From Rheinheimera faecalis (GTDB taxonomy: Bacteria; Pseudomonadota; Gammaproteobacteria; Enterobacterales; Alteromonadaceae): a stretch of 64,000 nucleotides of DNA. Positions 7,392 to 17,424 of the stretch are shown piece by piece. Every line of letters starts with the position of its first letter. Position 1 is the first letter of the stretch. The position numbers and the translations under genes are program-made. Location of the stretch: positions 124,001 to 188,000 of the forward strand of contig NZ_JAJOYT010000001.1 of the NCBI RefSeq assembly GCF_021290965.1. The letters run 5' to 3'. The notes under the pieces were generated by a model. It did not search any database and was not told the origin of the DNA. It saw nothing but the letters and a program-made list of their open reading frames with translations.

Positions 7392-10300
7392 CTAATCAAA
7401 CTCAAACTTGTAAAGTACATCCACTGCGCTGTCTATTCCTTGCACAGCTTCAAGGTAGAAGTTTTTCATCAGCTCGTATCTTAAGGTGAATTCCCCCAAG
7501 GAGTTAAATATCCCCACACCATATTTCAGCTGTAGTTTCGGTGATAAATAGCCGCTGACCGTGACTTGTGAGTCATCACCAGTGCCCGCTGTATCCAATG
7601 TAAATTGCTCAAACCCCAACGCCTGACCTAACTGGCTGACCATGCCGTTGCTGTTGGCAATACCAAGGCCGATTAAACCGCTGGTTAACGGATTACTTTT
7701 AGTATCAGCGCTACCGGATAAATCCCGTCCCATCAACAGATAAGACAAAGCATTAGCCTGAGGTTTAGACGGCTCTGAAAAAATAACCACTGAAGCTTGA
7801 TCCGCAGGGCCGTTCACTCGAATACCTGCAATCACATCATCTTCAGTAGAGGAGGGGTTACGTATCGCTTCAATATTTAAAAATGGCTGATCGGCAGGAC
7901 CATTAAATATCAGTTTGCCTTTACGGATCAGCAAATCCTGGCCGTAAGAGCGAAAGGTACCATCCAGAATATTCACTTCACCTTTTAAACGTTGTTGCGG
8001 CCCATTCTGACTAAACAATAACTGACCTTTTAAGCGGCTTTTTAAGCCAAAAGCCTGCAACTTCACTTCATCCCCTAAAATCAGCCGCATTTCGGTAACT
8101 AATTTAATTGAACTGGTGACGGCACCACGGCGCACTTCCAGTTCTTTATTTAGCAATATCTCATCATCTGAGATTTGCACCGCGTTTTGCGGTAAATCGT
8201 CTATCGCTATATCAGCTTTTGGAATTTGCACAGTGCCTTGCACTGCAACCACCTGATTTTGCGCCAACACTGTCACTTCAGGATTGATATAGACCACACC
8301 TTGCGACAGGGTAAGCGGCAGTTGCTGGCCGCTTAACGCTAAACGAGCCTGATAGTTGGCTAAATCAAACCAGTCGGCATAACCAGATAATTGTGCTTTA
8401 CCTTCACCACTTTGAATTTCCGCAGTTAGCAGAGCTTTTTGTTGTAAAAAATCCAGCTGCAGACTGCCTTGTTCTATATCCAGCGGGGCATTATTCCCCT
8501 GCAATTTCACCTCACTGACTTTGAGTTGACCTGACAATAAAGGCCGGCCCAAGGTGCCGCTAGCGCGAACCTGACCATTTAAAGTGGCGATAAATTCACT
8601 TTGCTCTGGCAATAAAGTGCGTAAAAAACTTAAATCCAATCGGGTTAAAGTCAGCTCTGCTTCGAGCTTTTTATCCTCTGCAGTTAAATCGGGCAGGGAG
8701 GCTGAACCTTTGAGTGAACGGTCTTCACTGAACTGCATTTGCCAGTTGCTGGAAAGCTGTTTTGGCGTCAATGTCAGTGCCGCATTCCAGCTTTGCCACG
8801 GCAGTTGTAAAGGATTGACGTCGGTTTGCTGCCATTTACCTGCGGTGCCTGTCAGCTTAATCGCTGCATTCAGACCTTGTTTTTTACCCCAGCTCAGCTG
8901 CACATCTGCATCGGCTTCGCCCGTTAATCGTTGTGATTCGCCAATAAAAGGTTCCAGCAAAGCCAGCTGAAACTGTTGCAACCGCACTGCTAAGTCGCCC
9001 TGGCTGCCGCTGATTTTGCTGGCTTTCTCCAGGCAGAGTCTACCCGGCTCTGATGACCAGCAATGAGCTGGCAAACTGAGTTGTTGTTTTGGCCAATCCA
9101 GCGTCATCAGTATCGTATCGGCTAAAGCCCAATGACCGACAGGAGTCTGTAATTGAGTTTGTTGCAGCTCTATTTGCCACTGTTGTTTAGGTTTTGCTGT
9201 GGCTGCTGCCTGTAGCTGTGCTTTGTAGTCGGCCCCATCCAGCTGCAGTACCAAATCGCTGCTGTTTTTATTGCCTGTCAGCAGCAACTGTGCAGAATTC
9301 AGTTGTTGTCCTGAAAGCGTGCCTTTACCTAAGGTCAGTTCCAGTTGATGATCCAGATTATTGCTGTTAATCAGTGCATTCAGGCTAAGGTTTTGCAGAC
9401 GCATTAGCTTTTTATAACGCAGTTTCTCACCCTGCAGCTTGATATCCAGAGCCGGGTGTTGTTGTGGACCTGTGACTTTTGCATCGGCCATCAGACTGCC
9501 TTGAGCGCCCTGAATAGAGCTGGCCAGATCGGGAGCAGCTACAGACAAAGCCATTTGCCATTTGTCTGTCACTTCCCCTTCAGCGGTGATTTTATTGTTG
9601 CCATGCTGTAGCACCAGTGTCTTACTGCTTAACTTCTCTACGTCCAGAGCTTTGCCTTTGGCCTGCAGCTGACCCGATAAAGACAGCGGTTGCTGGCGCA
9701 CTTGCCCCTGAATCGCTAAAGTCGGAAGCTCAAGCTGCCATTGTTGCTGGTGGTAACTGGCTTTGAGTTTGATATCCCCACTGAGTTGTCCCGGATAATC
9801 TTTTAGCCATGGCTCCAGTTGCATTTGATCAAGCGAAAGGGCCGCATCAAGCGCCAGCTCTTTGGTTAAATCCAAAGCACCAGTACTGCTTAGATTGCCC
9901 AATGCGGAATTCAGCGTTAATGCAGACCAGCTCAACACCGGGGCTTGCCAATGCGCATTCAGTTGCAGTTGGCTATCTGGCAACTGAGGAAGTTGTTGCT
10001 GGCTTTGTAAAGTGAGCTTCAAATCAGCTAATGAACCTTCAGCATCAATCAGCAATTGCTGCATTTTATATAAGGGCTCACCTTGTAGTGGCCAATGCAG
10101 GCTGGTGGCTTTTAATTGCAGTTGTATTGGTAGTCCGGCGGTCAGCGGTGCGACTTCTATCTGGGCGCTAGCCTGCTGGGTACCTGTCAGTTCAAGGCCT
10201 AGCTGCAATTGATCTAATGAACCGGCTATGCTGCTATTGAGTACTAACCCAGAGCTTTCGGCTTTGACAAAGCCCTGCAATGCAAAAGGAGTGGAATTGG

Positions 10301-11210
10301 TCAGACTGAGTTGTGCTTCGGCATTGATTGGGTTGCCTTGCAAATCCGGCTGGGTTATTTGCAGTTGAGTAAGTTTAAACTCCGTAAGCTCAAACTGATC
10401 CGGATTGGCTTCGAGGGAAAAACTAAGCTGCTCTGCAGAAAGTTGCTGCGCTCCTGTGACTTTAGGCTGCTGTAATCTGAGCTTTTTTACACTCAACCAC
10501 AACGGCAATTCAATTCGCGTTAGTTGTGGCATCTGATAATGCCACCAGGCCACACTGTTCGTTGCGGTGCTGGCTGTTGTGGTGGCTTTTATTGTGTTAG
10601 ATGGGACACTGTTTTGTTCTGAAGCTTCCGGTAAATGCAACTGTAATTGGTCCAGTAGCGTGTCACCCAGTTGGATTTGCTGACCACCTAATTTTAGCTC
10701 TGTGTTCAGGCTATTGAGACTAAGCTGCAGTTCACCTTGCTGTACCGTCAGATCAGTGATCTGTAGTTGTGTAATACTGACTTTGGGTAGTTCCAGTACT
10801 GTATCTTCATGCTCTGGTGCTACTTCGGGTAGAGTGGACGGGCTAAGTACCAGGTGCACACCTTCTGCTGTTGCGCTGTCCAGACAAATCTCAAATCGGC
10901 CTAAACAATACCAGCTGACTTTAGCTGCAAGGCTACTGATCTGTAGCTGTACTCCATCTTGCTCAAACTGCAATCCGGTCAGCGTAAAACCTTCGGCTAG
11001 CGTGCCGCTGATTTGGGTTATTTGAACAGGGCTGTTATCTGGTAGCAACCGGTTCAGCAGTTGCAGAGGTTTATTGGTATAAAACAGCACAATCAGACTG
11101 AGCAACAGCAATAAACTGAAGGCTAAAAAGAATTTCTTCCAACTAAAAGCTGAGCTGACGTTTTTCACATCAGGCATGGTAGTGCGCTCTTCGCTGCCAT
11201 TCACACTCAT
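7392..11210 (-). CDS. tamB: translocation and assembly module subunit TamB
   Basis: A very large (1272-residue) envelope protein. After a short cytoplasmic stretch there is one N-terminal membrane anchor (KKFFLAFSLLLLLSLIVLFY, about residues 25-44). A long repetitive beta-strand region follows, of the beta-taco type that spans the periplasm. The C-terminal DUF490/TamB domain (about 930-1272) contains RKGKLIFNGPADQPFLNIEA and DLSGSADTKSNPL. TamB works with the outer-membrane partner TamA in inserting certain barrel proteins and, as an AsmA-like protein, in phospholipid transport to the outer membrane. Its start overlaps the tamA stop by 4 bases on the same strand. Length and end fit an intact gene. 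Confidence 0.96.
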   Translation of the reverse strand: MSVNGSEERTTMPDVKNVSSAFSWKKFFLAFSLLLLLSLIVLFYTNKPLQLLNRLLPDNSPVQITQISGTLAEGFTLTGLQFEQDGVQLQISSLAAKVSWYCLGRFEICLDSATAEGVHLVLSPSTLPEVAPEHEDTVLELPKVSITQLQITDLTVQQGELQLSLNSLNTELKLGGQQIQLGDTLLDQLQLHLPEASEQNSVPSNTIKATTTASTATNSVAWWHYQMPQLTRIELPLWLSVKKLRLQQPKVTGAQQLSAEQLSFSLEANPDQFELTEFKLTQLQITQPDLQGNPINAEAQLSLTNSTPFALQGFVKAESSGLVLNSSIAGSLDQLQLGLELTGTQQASAQIEVAPLTAGLPIQLQLKATSLHWPLQGEPLYKMQQLLIDAEGSLADLKLTLQSQQQLPQLPDSQLQLNAHWQAPVLSWSALTLNSALGNLSSTGALDLTKELALDAALSLDQMQLEPWLKDYPGQLSGDIKLKASYHQQQWQLELPTLAIQGQVRQQPLSLSGQLQAKGKALDVEKLSSKTLVLQHGNNKITAEGEVTDKWQMALSVAAPDLASSIQGAQGSLMADAKVTGPQQHPALDIKLQGEKLRYKKLMRLQNLSLNALINSNNLDHQLELTLGKGTLSGQQLNSAQLLLTGNKNSSDLVLQLDGADYKAQLQAAATAKPKQQWQIELQQTQLQTPVGHWALADTILMTLDWPKQQLSLPAHCWSSEPGRLCLEKASKISGSQGDLAVRLQQFQLALLEPFIGESQRLTGEADADVQLSWGKKQGLNAAIKLTGTAGKWQQTDVNPLQLPWQSWNAALTLTPKQLSSNWQMQFSEDRSLKGSASLPDLTAEDKKLEAELTLTRLDLSFLRTLLPEQSEFIATLNGQVRASGTLGRPLLSGQLKVSEVKLQGNNAPLDIEQGSLQLDFLQQKALLTAEIQSGEGKAQLSGYADWFDLANYQARLALSGQQLPLTLSQGVVYINPEVTVLAQNQVVAVQGTVQIPKADIAIDDLPQNAVQISDDEILLNKELEVRRGAVTSSIKLVTEMRLILGDEVKLQAFGLKSRLKGQLLFSQNGPQQRLKGEVNILDGTFRSYGQDLLIRKGKLIFNGPADQPFLNIEAIRNPSSTEDDVIAGIRVNGPADQASVVIFSEPSKPQANALSYLLMGRDLSGSADTKSNPLTSGLIGLGIANSNGMVSQLGQALGFEQFTLDTAGTGDDSQVTVSGYLSPKLQLKYGVGIFNSLGEFTLRYELMKNFYLEAVQGIDSAVDVLYKFEFD

Positions 11211-12916
11211 AATTCCGGCCCCAAACTAAAATGCAACTGCAGGGCCTGATCGGAGGGCACATCCAATCCCCATGCAACATCAATACGAATAGGGCCAACA
11301 GGGGAAGCCCAGCGCACACCTAAACCTACACCACGGTAAATATCGGCCTTATCATTCCAGGCACTACCGGCGTCAAAAAATGCAGCAGCCCACCAGTTTC
11401 CTGACACCCTGTGCTGATACTCAAGTGCGGCAGTCGCCATATAACGGGCACCAATCAAGCTGCCTTCTGTATCCACAGGAGAAATGGATTCGTACGAATA
11501 ACCACGAATACTATTATCACCACCCGCAAAAAAGCGCAGAGAAGGCGGCAGCTCAGTGATGGCTTCCATCAGCACGGCACCGGCATCAAACCGAACCAGA
11601 TAACGCTGATCATCGGAAAAAGACCCGATCCAGCCAACACGACTGCGCAAACGCACAAAACTGCTGTCTGAGCCCCAGGCCGGATCTGAGACTTCAGTGC
11701 CAATTAAATACCGGGTGGCTTCAGAGGGCATACTGCCACCACTGTCCCAACTGCGGCTGAAGCTAATGCCTGGCATAATCAGATTGGCGCTGCCTGAATC
11801 CGTACCCTGCACATAATCTTCATATAACCAGCGCACAGAAGCGGTTCTGTACCAGGCATCGTCCAGTAACCAGTGCCGCTCCAGAGAGGTGTTGTATTCC
11901 TGACTACGGGTATCTTCTAAATCTTTATTTTTTATACCAAAATTGAGTTTATAAAAATCTTCGCTGACATTTTTCTTCGGCCATTTATAACCTGCCTCAA
12001 CCGTTTGTTCAGGGCCCGATAACGCCATTTTACTGTTTAAACTATGGCCTCTGTCATTGAGCCAGGGTTTGTTCCAGTTCAGTTTAATACGTGGCCCCAG
12101 GTCGGTGGAATAACCCACACCAGTCTCCACCGTGTTACGAATTTGCGGTTCGACTTTAATCTTCACAGCCAGTTGCTGTTCAGCATTTTCAGGTTCATCC
12201 ACTGTGACATCTATGCTGCGAAACCAATTGGTTTCAGCCAGACGCTGATTCAGTTCACCCAGTTGGCTGGACAGATAAGGTTCGCCCGGCTTAAAAGGCA
12301 ACATGGAGCGTAAACGTTCGTCACGGATTTGGCTGCCTTCAAAGGCGACTTCACCAAAGTGATAACGTGGGCCAGAGTCAAATTGAATATGAATAAAGCC
12401 CTGCAGCAGGCGTGGGGCAACGGACAGTTCTTGTTTAACAAACTTTGCCTGAAAATAACCACGGCGCAAAGCCAGCGAGTTCAGCTGATTTTTGATTTCT
12501 TCATAACGGCCATGATGCACCCTGTGATTGACCTTAGGGCCAACTTGTTTCACCAGTTTGGCAAACTCAGGATCGGTCGAAGCTTCACCCAGAATTTCCA
12601 CTTTGACGGATTTCAGTCGTAAAGCTTCACCAGGTTTAATGGTCAGTCGTAGCTTTTGTTTTTTTTCTTTACCGACAAGGCTCGGCTCTATAGCCATGCG
12701 GTAATAACCAACTGCCCGGCCTGCGAGTTTGACATCCTCCATGACTTTGTTTTGAAAACGTCTGGAACCAAGGTTGTTTTTAGCGGGCAACCTGTCCAAA
12801 TAAAGTTCAATGTTATCAGCAAGGGGGCCCGAAACACCCTTGAGTTCAATTTGGGGATGCGCTGCTGCGGCAGAGGCGGCAAGCAGCGCCAGAATGGCCA
12901 GAGTCCTGTACAACAA
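11207..12916 (-). CDS. tamA: translocation and assembly module subunit TamA (Omp85 family)
   Basis: An outer-membrane Omp85 protein of 569 residues. A signal peptide (LAILALLAASAAAA) is followed by three POTRA domains (about 20-260) and a 16-stranded barrel. Barrel landmarks include GVGYSTDLGPRIKLNW, RFFAGGDNSIRGYSYESISP (the conserved RGY of lid loop 6) and the C-terminal strand LQLHFSLGPEL. The start is TTG at 12916, with AAGGA about 11 bases upstream; an ATT one codon earlier is possible, and there is no ATG. It overlaps tamB by 4 bases, and the pair is the standard tamAB operon. TamA with TamB assists assembly of outer-membrane proteins. Confidence 0.96.
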   Translation of the reverse strand: MLYRTLAILALLAASAAAAHPQIELKGVSGPLADNIELYLDRLPAKNNLGSRRFQNKVMEDVKLAGRAVGYYRMAIEPSLVGKEKKQKLRLTIKPGEALRLKSVKVEILGEASTDPEFAKLVKQVGPKVNHRVHHGRYEEIKNQLNSLALRRGYFQAKFVKQELSVAPRLLQGFIHIQFDSGPRYHFGEVAFEGSQIRDERLRSMLPFKPGEPYLSSQLGELNQRLAETNWFRSIDVTVDEPENAEQQLAVKIKVEPQIRNTVETGVGYSTDLGPRIKLNWNKPWLNDRGHSLNSKMALSGPEQTVEAGYKWPKKNVSEDFYKLNFGIKNKDLEDTRSQEYNTSLERHWLLDDAWYRTASVRWLYEDYVQGTDSGSANLIMPGISFSRSWDSGGSMPSEATRYLIGTEVSDPAWGSDSSFVRLRSRVGWIGSFSDDQRYLVRFDAGAVLMEAITELPPSLRFFAGGDNSIRGYSYESISPVDTEGSLIGARYMATAALEYQHRVSGNWWAAAFFDAGSAWNDKADIYRGVGLGVRWASPVGPIRIDVAWGLDVPSDQALQLHFSLGPEL

Positions 12917-12942
12917 AATGCGAACTATCCTTTGTGTTAATA

Positions 12943-12982
12943 CCGGACCAGCAAGGTCCGGCTTGGCTCTAAGAGTATAACA
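12943..12982 (-). promoter_or_regulatory. candidate extended -10 promoter and leader hairpin for tamAB
   Basis: On the minus strand 12982-12974 reads TGTTATACT, an extended -10 element (TGnTATACT), without a good -35. Between it and the tamA start is a 7-bp hairpin, CCGGACC/GGTCCGG (12943-12961), not followed by a T tract. This suggests that tamAB has its own promoter rather than depending on the ABC exporter genes upstream. Confidence 0.35.
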
Positions 12983-13037
12983 GTCTGATAGAGTTCAGTA
13001 CGTTTTCAACTACTTAATGGACCAGTTTGCTTATTTC

Positions 13038-14207
13038 TTAATCTTTAACCCTCGCAAACAAAAAGGTTTTCATTAGCAAGGACCACTCTGGTTCTTTACC
13101 ATACATACGAATGCCCAATTCAAATACCCGGCTGGCTGCATTTTTAAGCCAGAACAGACAGGCAATCAGCAAAATGAGCGATAAAATCCATTCCCACCAT
13201 GGCACTGAAACTGATGCCATGCGCATTGGCATAGCGGCAAAAGACGTCAGCGGAAACAGACTTAATACGTGCATCAAGGTGCCTTCAGCATTGTCCATAG
13301 CGCTGAACACCACACCCAGAGGTACTGTAGGTAAAAACATCATAATAGAGCGGCTGGAATGGTTGGGGTCGTCAATAGTGGCGGCAAAACCCGCCATAAA
13401 GCTGTTGATTAACAGCAAACCTAAACTGACAAAAATCAAGGTGCTGGCAAGTTCCAATACAGTAATAGGTAAAACATACAAGCCATTGCCTTTAGCCAGA
13501 GCTATGGCCTGGATCATGATGTAAAAGAACAGGCCAGTGGTGATCATGCTTTTAAGACAAAATAATGAAATGCCTAAAATTTTGCCGTCAATCCATTCTT
13601 TGGTGCTGATCAGGGTTAGCAGTTGTTCTGTAACCCGTTGTTGTTTCTCTGTGGTAATGGCGGTAAACATAAAACCAAAACCTGAAAATACACCTATAGC
13701 CATCAGCAATAATAAGCCACCACTAACAATTTTTTGTTCCTTGTTTTGTTTGGCTGAGTCTTTCTTCAGAAAAACCAGCTCTGCGTCAGGCTGAATATTC
13801 ACAATAGCTTTTTGTTCTGCGCTCAGTGGCAACTGATTAATTCGCTGTTTTTGCAACCAGTTCTGCAGTTCCGGTGTGATTTTATCCTGCCAACTGGCAC
13901 TGGATTCTGCCGTCATCACCAGCTTATCGTCCTTGACCTGAACGACTAAATCCCAGACATCTCCAAGACCTGATAATGCAGTTTCTGCCGAGTTGTCCGG
14001 AATTTGACTGATGGTAAAGCCGCTGATTTTAGGTGCAGCAGCGCTGCTGACCAGCGCGACTTTATAGTCATTGTCGAGCCAAGCTTCCAGCACAGGCCAG
14101 ATGGCGGAAAGAACTAAAAATGTGACCAGTATGCCCGCGCTAATAAGCTCTTGTTTCCACTTGAAGTAACGTTGGAATTCAAATACAGCTATAGTCCATA
14201 AATTCAT
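13038..14207 (-). CDS. ABC-2 type exporter permease (NatB-like)
   Basis: A 389-residue permease with one N-terminal membrane helix (ELISAGILVTFLVLSAIWPVL), a large extracytoplasmic domain (about 45-170) and five or six C-terminal helices. This is the NatB/YhaP arrangement of ABC-2 exporters. TAITTEKQQRVTEQLLTLIS is the conserved cytoplasmic coupling loop, and the NSFMAGFAATIDDPNHSSRS segment is typical of the family. Its start overlaps the ATPase stop by 4 bases, so the two form one exporter. NatAB of Bacillus exports Na+, but many relatives have unknown substrates and the cargo here is unknown. Confidence 0.9.
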   Translation of the reverse strand: MNLWTIAVFEFQRYFKWKQELISAGILVTFLVLSAIWPVLEAWLDNDYKVALVSSAAAPKISGFTISQIPDNSAETALSGLGDVWDLVVQVKDDKLVMTAESSASWQDKITPELQNWLQKQRINQLPLSAEQKAIVNIQPDAELVFLKKDSAKQNKEQKIVSGGLLLLMAIGVFSGFGFMFTAITTEKQQRVTEQLLTLISTKEWIDGKILGISLFCLKSMITTGLFFYIMIQAIALAKGNGLYVLPITVLELASTLIFVSLGLLLINSFMAGFAATIDDPNHSSRSIMMFLPTVPLGVVFSAMDNAEGTLMHVLSLFPLTSFAAMPMRMASVSVPWWEWILSLILLIACLFWLKNAASRVFELGIRMYGKEPEWSLLMKTFLFARVKD

Positions 14208-15157
14208 GCTGCATCTCCTTGTGCATCTGCAGTGGTTTGCTGATTATGTTGCTGCACCGCAGTGAGATACAACTGATGCAAACTGGGCTGGATACGACTG
14301 AAATCAGCGAGTTCAGCTACGCTGGTCAACTGCTGCAGCAATTGACTGACACTAAAACCAGCTTTTAAGGTCAGCTGAATTTTCGAGGGGGCCAGGGTTT
14401 TGAATTCAGCTACTGCAGTTAAGCGCTCAAGCGCTTCAGAGTTAACCTGCTGTTCAAAGCTGACTTCAAACCATTGTTTTGGATCCAACTGATAGCTGAC
14501 TTGCGCCAGACTGCCCTGAGCCACCAGTTCACCTTTGTTCAGCAGCAACATTTGATCCGCTAAACGCTCAATCAAAGCCATTTGGTGAGCACTTAAAATA
14601 ACAGTAGTGCCACTTTGTTTTAACTCAGTCAGGATAGCTAACACATGCTCTTGATTGACAGGATCCAGACCGGAGAAGGGTTCATCTAAAATCAGCAGGT
14701 CGGGTTTATGCAACACGCAGCTAATCAGTTGTACTTTTTGCTGATTGCCTTTTGACAGTTTATTTAAGGTGTCGTCCATTTTTTCCAGTAAATCGAGTCG
14801 GGTACACCACTGCACTAACGCGGCACTGATGTCCGCTGCGGCCATGCCCCTTAACTTAGCTATATAAGTCAGGTTTTGCCGCACAGTTTTATCCAGATAC
14901 AAACCGCGGTCTTCCGGTAAATAGCCATAACAACGTTTAGGTAATGCACTGAGTTCTTCGCCTTTGTACTCAATACGGATTTTGCCTGCATCGGGGCGGG
15001 TTAAGCCAACCAGCATTCGAATAAGGGAAGATTTTCCGGCACCGTTGGGACCTAACAGCGCAAAAATCTGGCCTGATTGAACATCAAAACTGATGCGGTT
15101 GACGGCTTTGACTGTGCTGTAACTTTTTTCTATTTGATATGCAGAAATCCTAAGCAT
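14204..15157 (-). CDS. ABC exporter ATP-binding protein (NatA-like)
   Basis: A 317-residue ATPase. Walker A is GPNGAGKS at residues 36-43, the signature is LSKGNQQKVQ, Walker B is LLILDEPFSGLD, and the switch His is in VILSAHQM. The C-terminal extension of about 90 residues after the nucleotide-binding domain is typical of the DrrA/NatA class that pairs with ABC-2 permeases. It is the first gene of a two-gene operon, overlapping the permease by 4 bases, and is divergent from the alpha/beta hydrolase. Confidence 0.93.
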   Translation of the reverse strand: MLRISAYQIEKSYSTVKAVNRISFDVQSGQIFALLGPNGAGKSSLIRMLVGLTRPDAGKIRIEYKGEELSALPKRCYGYLPEDRGLYLDKTVRQNLTYIAKLRGMAAADISAALVQWCTRLDLLEKMDDTLNKLSKGNQQKVQLISCVLHKPDLLILDEPFSGLDPVNQEHVLAILTELKQSGTTVILSAHQMALIERLADQMLLLNKGELVAQGSLAQVSYQLDPKQWFEVSFEQQVNSEALERLTAVAEFKTLAPSKIQLTLKAGFSVSQLLQQLTSVAELADFSRIQPSLHQLYLTAVQQHNQQTTADAQGDAA

Positions 15158-15338
15158 GATCTGTCCTTATGGGGTATGGCGTAACTCTGGTTGTCCAAGC
15201 ATATCAATGCTGTAGCTTTCACAACAACAGAAAAGTGTGACAATTTATTAACTTGTTGGCGTGCAGGTTTTTGTCAGCCCTTTGTCATCTGACTCGGGTA
15301 CACTGAGCATAAAGATATATCTGAGGCAGAGCAGAGCG

Positions 15339-16073
15339 ATGAAAGTAAAAACTGCACTAACCATAGTGTTGCTGCCAGGACTGGATGGAACTGGTACTTT
15401 GTATCAGCAGCTTGGGCAGCAGTTAGCACCTGACTATGAACTTCAGGTGATTGCTTATCCTTTGGACCAGCAATGGGGTTATCTGCAGTTGCTGGATTTT
15501 ATCCGGCCACAACTACCACAGCATCCTTATCTGCTGCTGGCCGAGTCTTTTTCTGGTCCTTTGGGTATTTTACTGGCGGCAGAACAACCAGAGCATTTAA
15601 AAGCGCTGGTACTGTGTTGTACTTTTGGTCGTAACCCTTTACCTGCAATCAAAGGGCTGGCGGGGGCTGTTGATAAACTGCCGTGGAATGAACTGGTGCA
15701 TCATTGGACAGCTTTATGGTTGCAGGGCCGTTATGCCAATACAGAGTTATCCGCTTTGCTGGAAAAGGCTCTGACTATGGTGCCGGAACAAGTGATTAAA
15801 CACCGGGCTAAACAGGTGTTGCAGGTTGATGTACTGCCTGAATTTGCGACTTTAACTCTTCCTCTGATGTATCTTCAGGCGCGGCAAGACCGGCTGATCT
15901 GGGCCTTTAATGCCAAATCCTTGTTGCAGCTTCAACCTGAAATGCAACTGGTTCGACTGGACGCGCCGCATTTTTTATTGCAAGCCATACCAGCACAAGC
16001 GGCATGGCATCTTAAACTCTTTATTCAGCAGCTGGGCTTCGATTTACCACAGCAGGCTGCATTAACAGGCTGA
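15339..16073 (+). CDS. alpha/beta hydrolase
   Basis: An alpha/beta hydrolase of 244 residues counted from ATG 15339, chosen because GAGGCAGAGCAGAG precedes it at normal spacing; the upstream GTG at 15261 adds 26 residues unlike any domain. The oxyanion region is LLPGLDGTGTLY and the nucleophile elbow is AESFSGPLG. The acid is probably in QARQDRLI and the catalytic His in DAPHFLLQ. There is no signal peptide, so it is cytoplasmic. The substrate is unknown. It is convergent with the histidine kinase, with one base between the stops. Confidence 0.85.
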   Translation: MKVKTALTIVLLPGLDGTGTLYQQLGQQLAPDYELQVIAYPLDQQWGYLQLLDFIRPQLPQHPYLLLAESFSGPLGILLAAEQPEHLKALVLCCTFGRNPLPAIKGLAGAVDKLPWNELVHHWTALWLQGRYANTELSALLEKALTMVPEQVIKHRAKQVLQVDVLPEFATLTLPLMYLQARQDRLIWAFNAKSLLQLQPEMQLVRLDAPHFLLQAIPAQAAWHLKLFIQQLGFDLPQQAALTG

Positions 16074-16074
16074 A

Positions 16075-17424
16075 TCAAGGGCTGGTTTGCAAGGAAAAAC
16101 AAGCACCGGGTGAGCTATTGGATGCTTTCAGTTGCCAGCCATGGGTAGTGGCAATTTCATAACAAATGGCCAGTCCAAGGCCTGCTCCCTGATGGCGCCT
16201 GTGAGGACCCCGCCAGAACCTGGTAAAAAGCCAGGGTAAATGCTCAGGTGATATGCCTGGGCCATAATCACGCACACTAATACCAGAGTCTGTGATGGTC
16301 AGTTCAATCACAGAATGGGGAGGGGCATGGTGAATCGCATTTTCCAGCAGGTTTTTCAACAGTACAAAACAAGTGCTGCGGTCGGCATGTAACAGAGGGG
16401 CTTGTGACTTTTCCACAACGGCTATCTGCACCTGAAAAATGACCGCCAGCCGGTTTAAATACAGTGCGACTTCTTCTGCCACATCGGTCAAATACAATGG
16501 TTGATACTGATAGTTCTGACTTTCTCTGGCTTCAGCCCAGTGCAGCAACTGGTGGATTAACCGGGCCATCTGATCGATATCTTTGAGTAATACCTCACGT
16601 TTGGGGAAATGTTCGGCCATTTCAATTTCGCCTCTAAGCAGCGCTAGCGGTGTTTTTAACTCATGTGCAGTGGTTGCCAATAACTCCTGCTGCACTTTAA
16701 AACCTTTTTCCAGCCGATCCAGCGTCTGATTAAAAGCATTAATCAGCGGCAACACCTCTTGAGGCAGTTTATGAGTAGCCAGGCGTTGGGTCAGGCTATG
16801 GGGTTCAATTTGAGCGGCAGTGGCAGATGCGTTTTTTAGCGGCCTGAGCATATAACCAATAGTCAGCCAAACGACCAGACTTATTAGCAGCAAACAGAGA
16901 AGGGAAACCAACACGGCTACGACAGACAAAGGTTTGAGGTTCGTCAGCTGGAAGATACTCATCAGCCGGTCGCTGGCAACAACCTGCACATAATAGCCAG
17001 GATAGTTTGGCAAAGGGGCACTGTTTACATAATACAGCAGGCCCTGATAGCTCACTTGAAACAAGCGCTTTTCAGTGGAAAATTGCTGGTTTACCTGATT
17101 GAGCAGTTGGCCAGCATCCGGGGTAGATTGCAGTATGGCGAGGCCCTTGCTGTCGGTGATCTGATACTGCAACTCCGAACTTAATACTTTGTAGACCCAA
17201 TCATATTCGTCGTCGTAGGCTTTGCTGGCAGGGCGGCCTTCTGCGTCCGGTATGATTTCTTCAGCTAAATAATAAATCTGCTTATCCAGAGTGCGCTGCA
17301 GTATCAGATCAGGGTTCAACACAAAAATGTAAAAAAAGATGCTGGCTAAAGTCAGGGCTAAGGCTGCGACAAAAGTGATGATTAAACGAAAGGTTAGATT
17401 ACGTTTGCGATTGGCTGATAGCAT
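16075..17424 (-). CDS. sensor histidine kinase (two TM, HAMP, HisKA)
   Basis: A 449-residue membrane kinase. TM1 spans about 14-35, a periplasmic sensor domain about 36-165 and TM2 about 167-190, followed by HAMP. The HisKA H-box is TTAHELKTPLALL with His254, and the HATPase domain shows NLLENAIHHAP, VRDYGPGISPEH, LFTRFWRG and GAGLGLAICYEI. The sensor region has paired aromatic residues (GLLYYVNSAPLPNYPGYYVQ). It overlaps the response regulator gene by 26 bases, so the pair is co-translated. Architecture is QseC/PmrB-like; the stimulus is not evident. Confidence 0.93.
   Translation of the reverse strand: MLSANRKRNLTFRLIITFVAALALTLASIFFYIFVLNPDLILQRTLDKQIYYLAEEIIPDAEGRPASKAYDDEYDWVYKVLSSELQYQITDSKGLAILQSTPDAGQLLNQVNQQFSTEKRLFQVSYQGLLYYVNSAPLPNYPGYYVQVVASDRLMSIFQLTNLKPLSVVAVLVSLLCLLLISLVVWLTIGYMLRPLKNASATAAQIEPHSLTQRLATHKLPQEVLPLINAFNQTLDRLEKGFKVQQELLATTAHELKTPLALLRGEIEMAEHFPKREVLLKDIDQMARLIHQLLHWAEARESQNYQYQPLYLTDVAEEVALYLNRLAVIFQVQIAVVEKSQAPLLHADRSTCFVLLKNLLENAIHHAPPHSVIELTITDSGISVRDYGPGISPEHLPWLFTRFWRGPHRRHQGAGLGLAICYEIATTHGWQLKASNSSPGACFSLQTSP

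Noticed and set aside
7229-7489. Plus-strand reading frame of 86 codons overlapping the end of tamB
   Set aside because: Its second half is antisense to the conserved tamB C-terminus and its first half spans an inverted repeat; no family resemblance.
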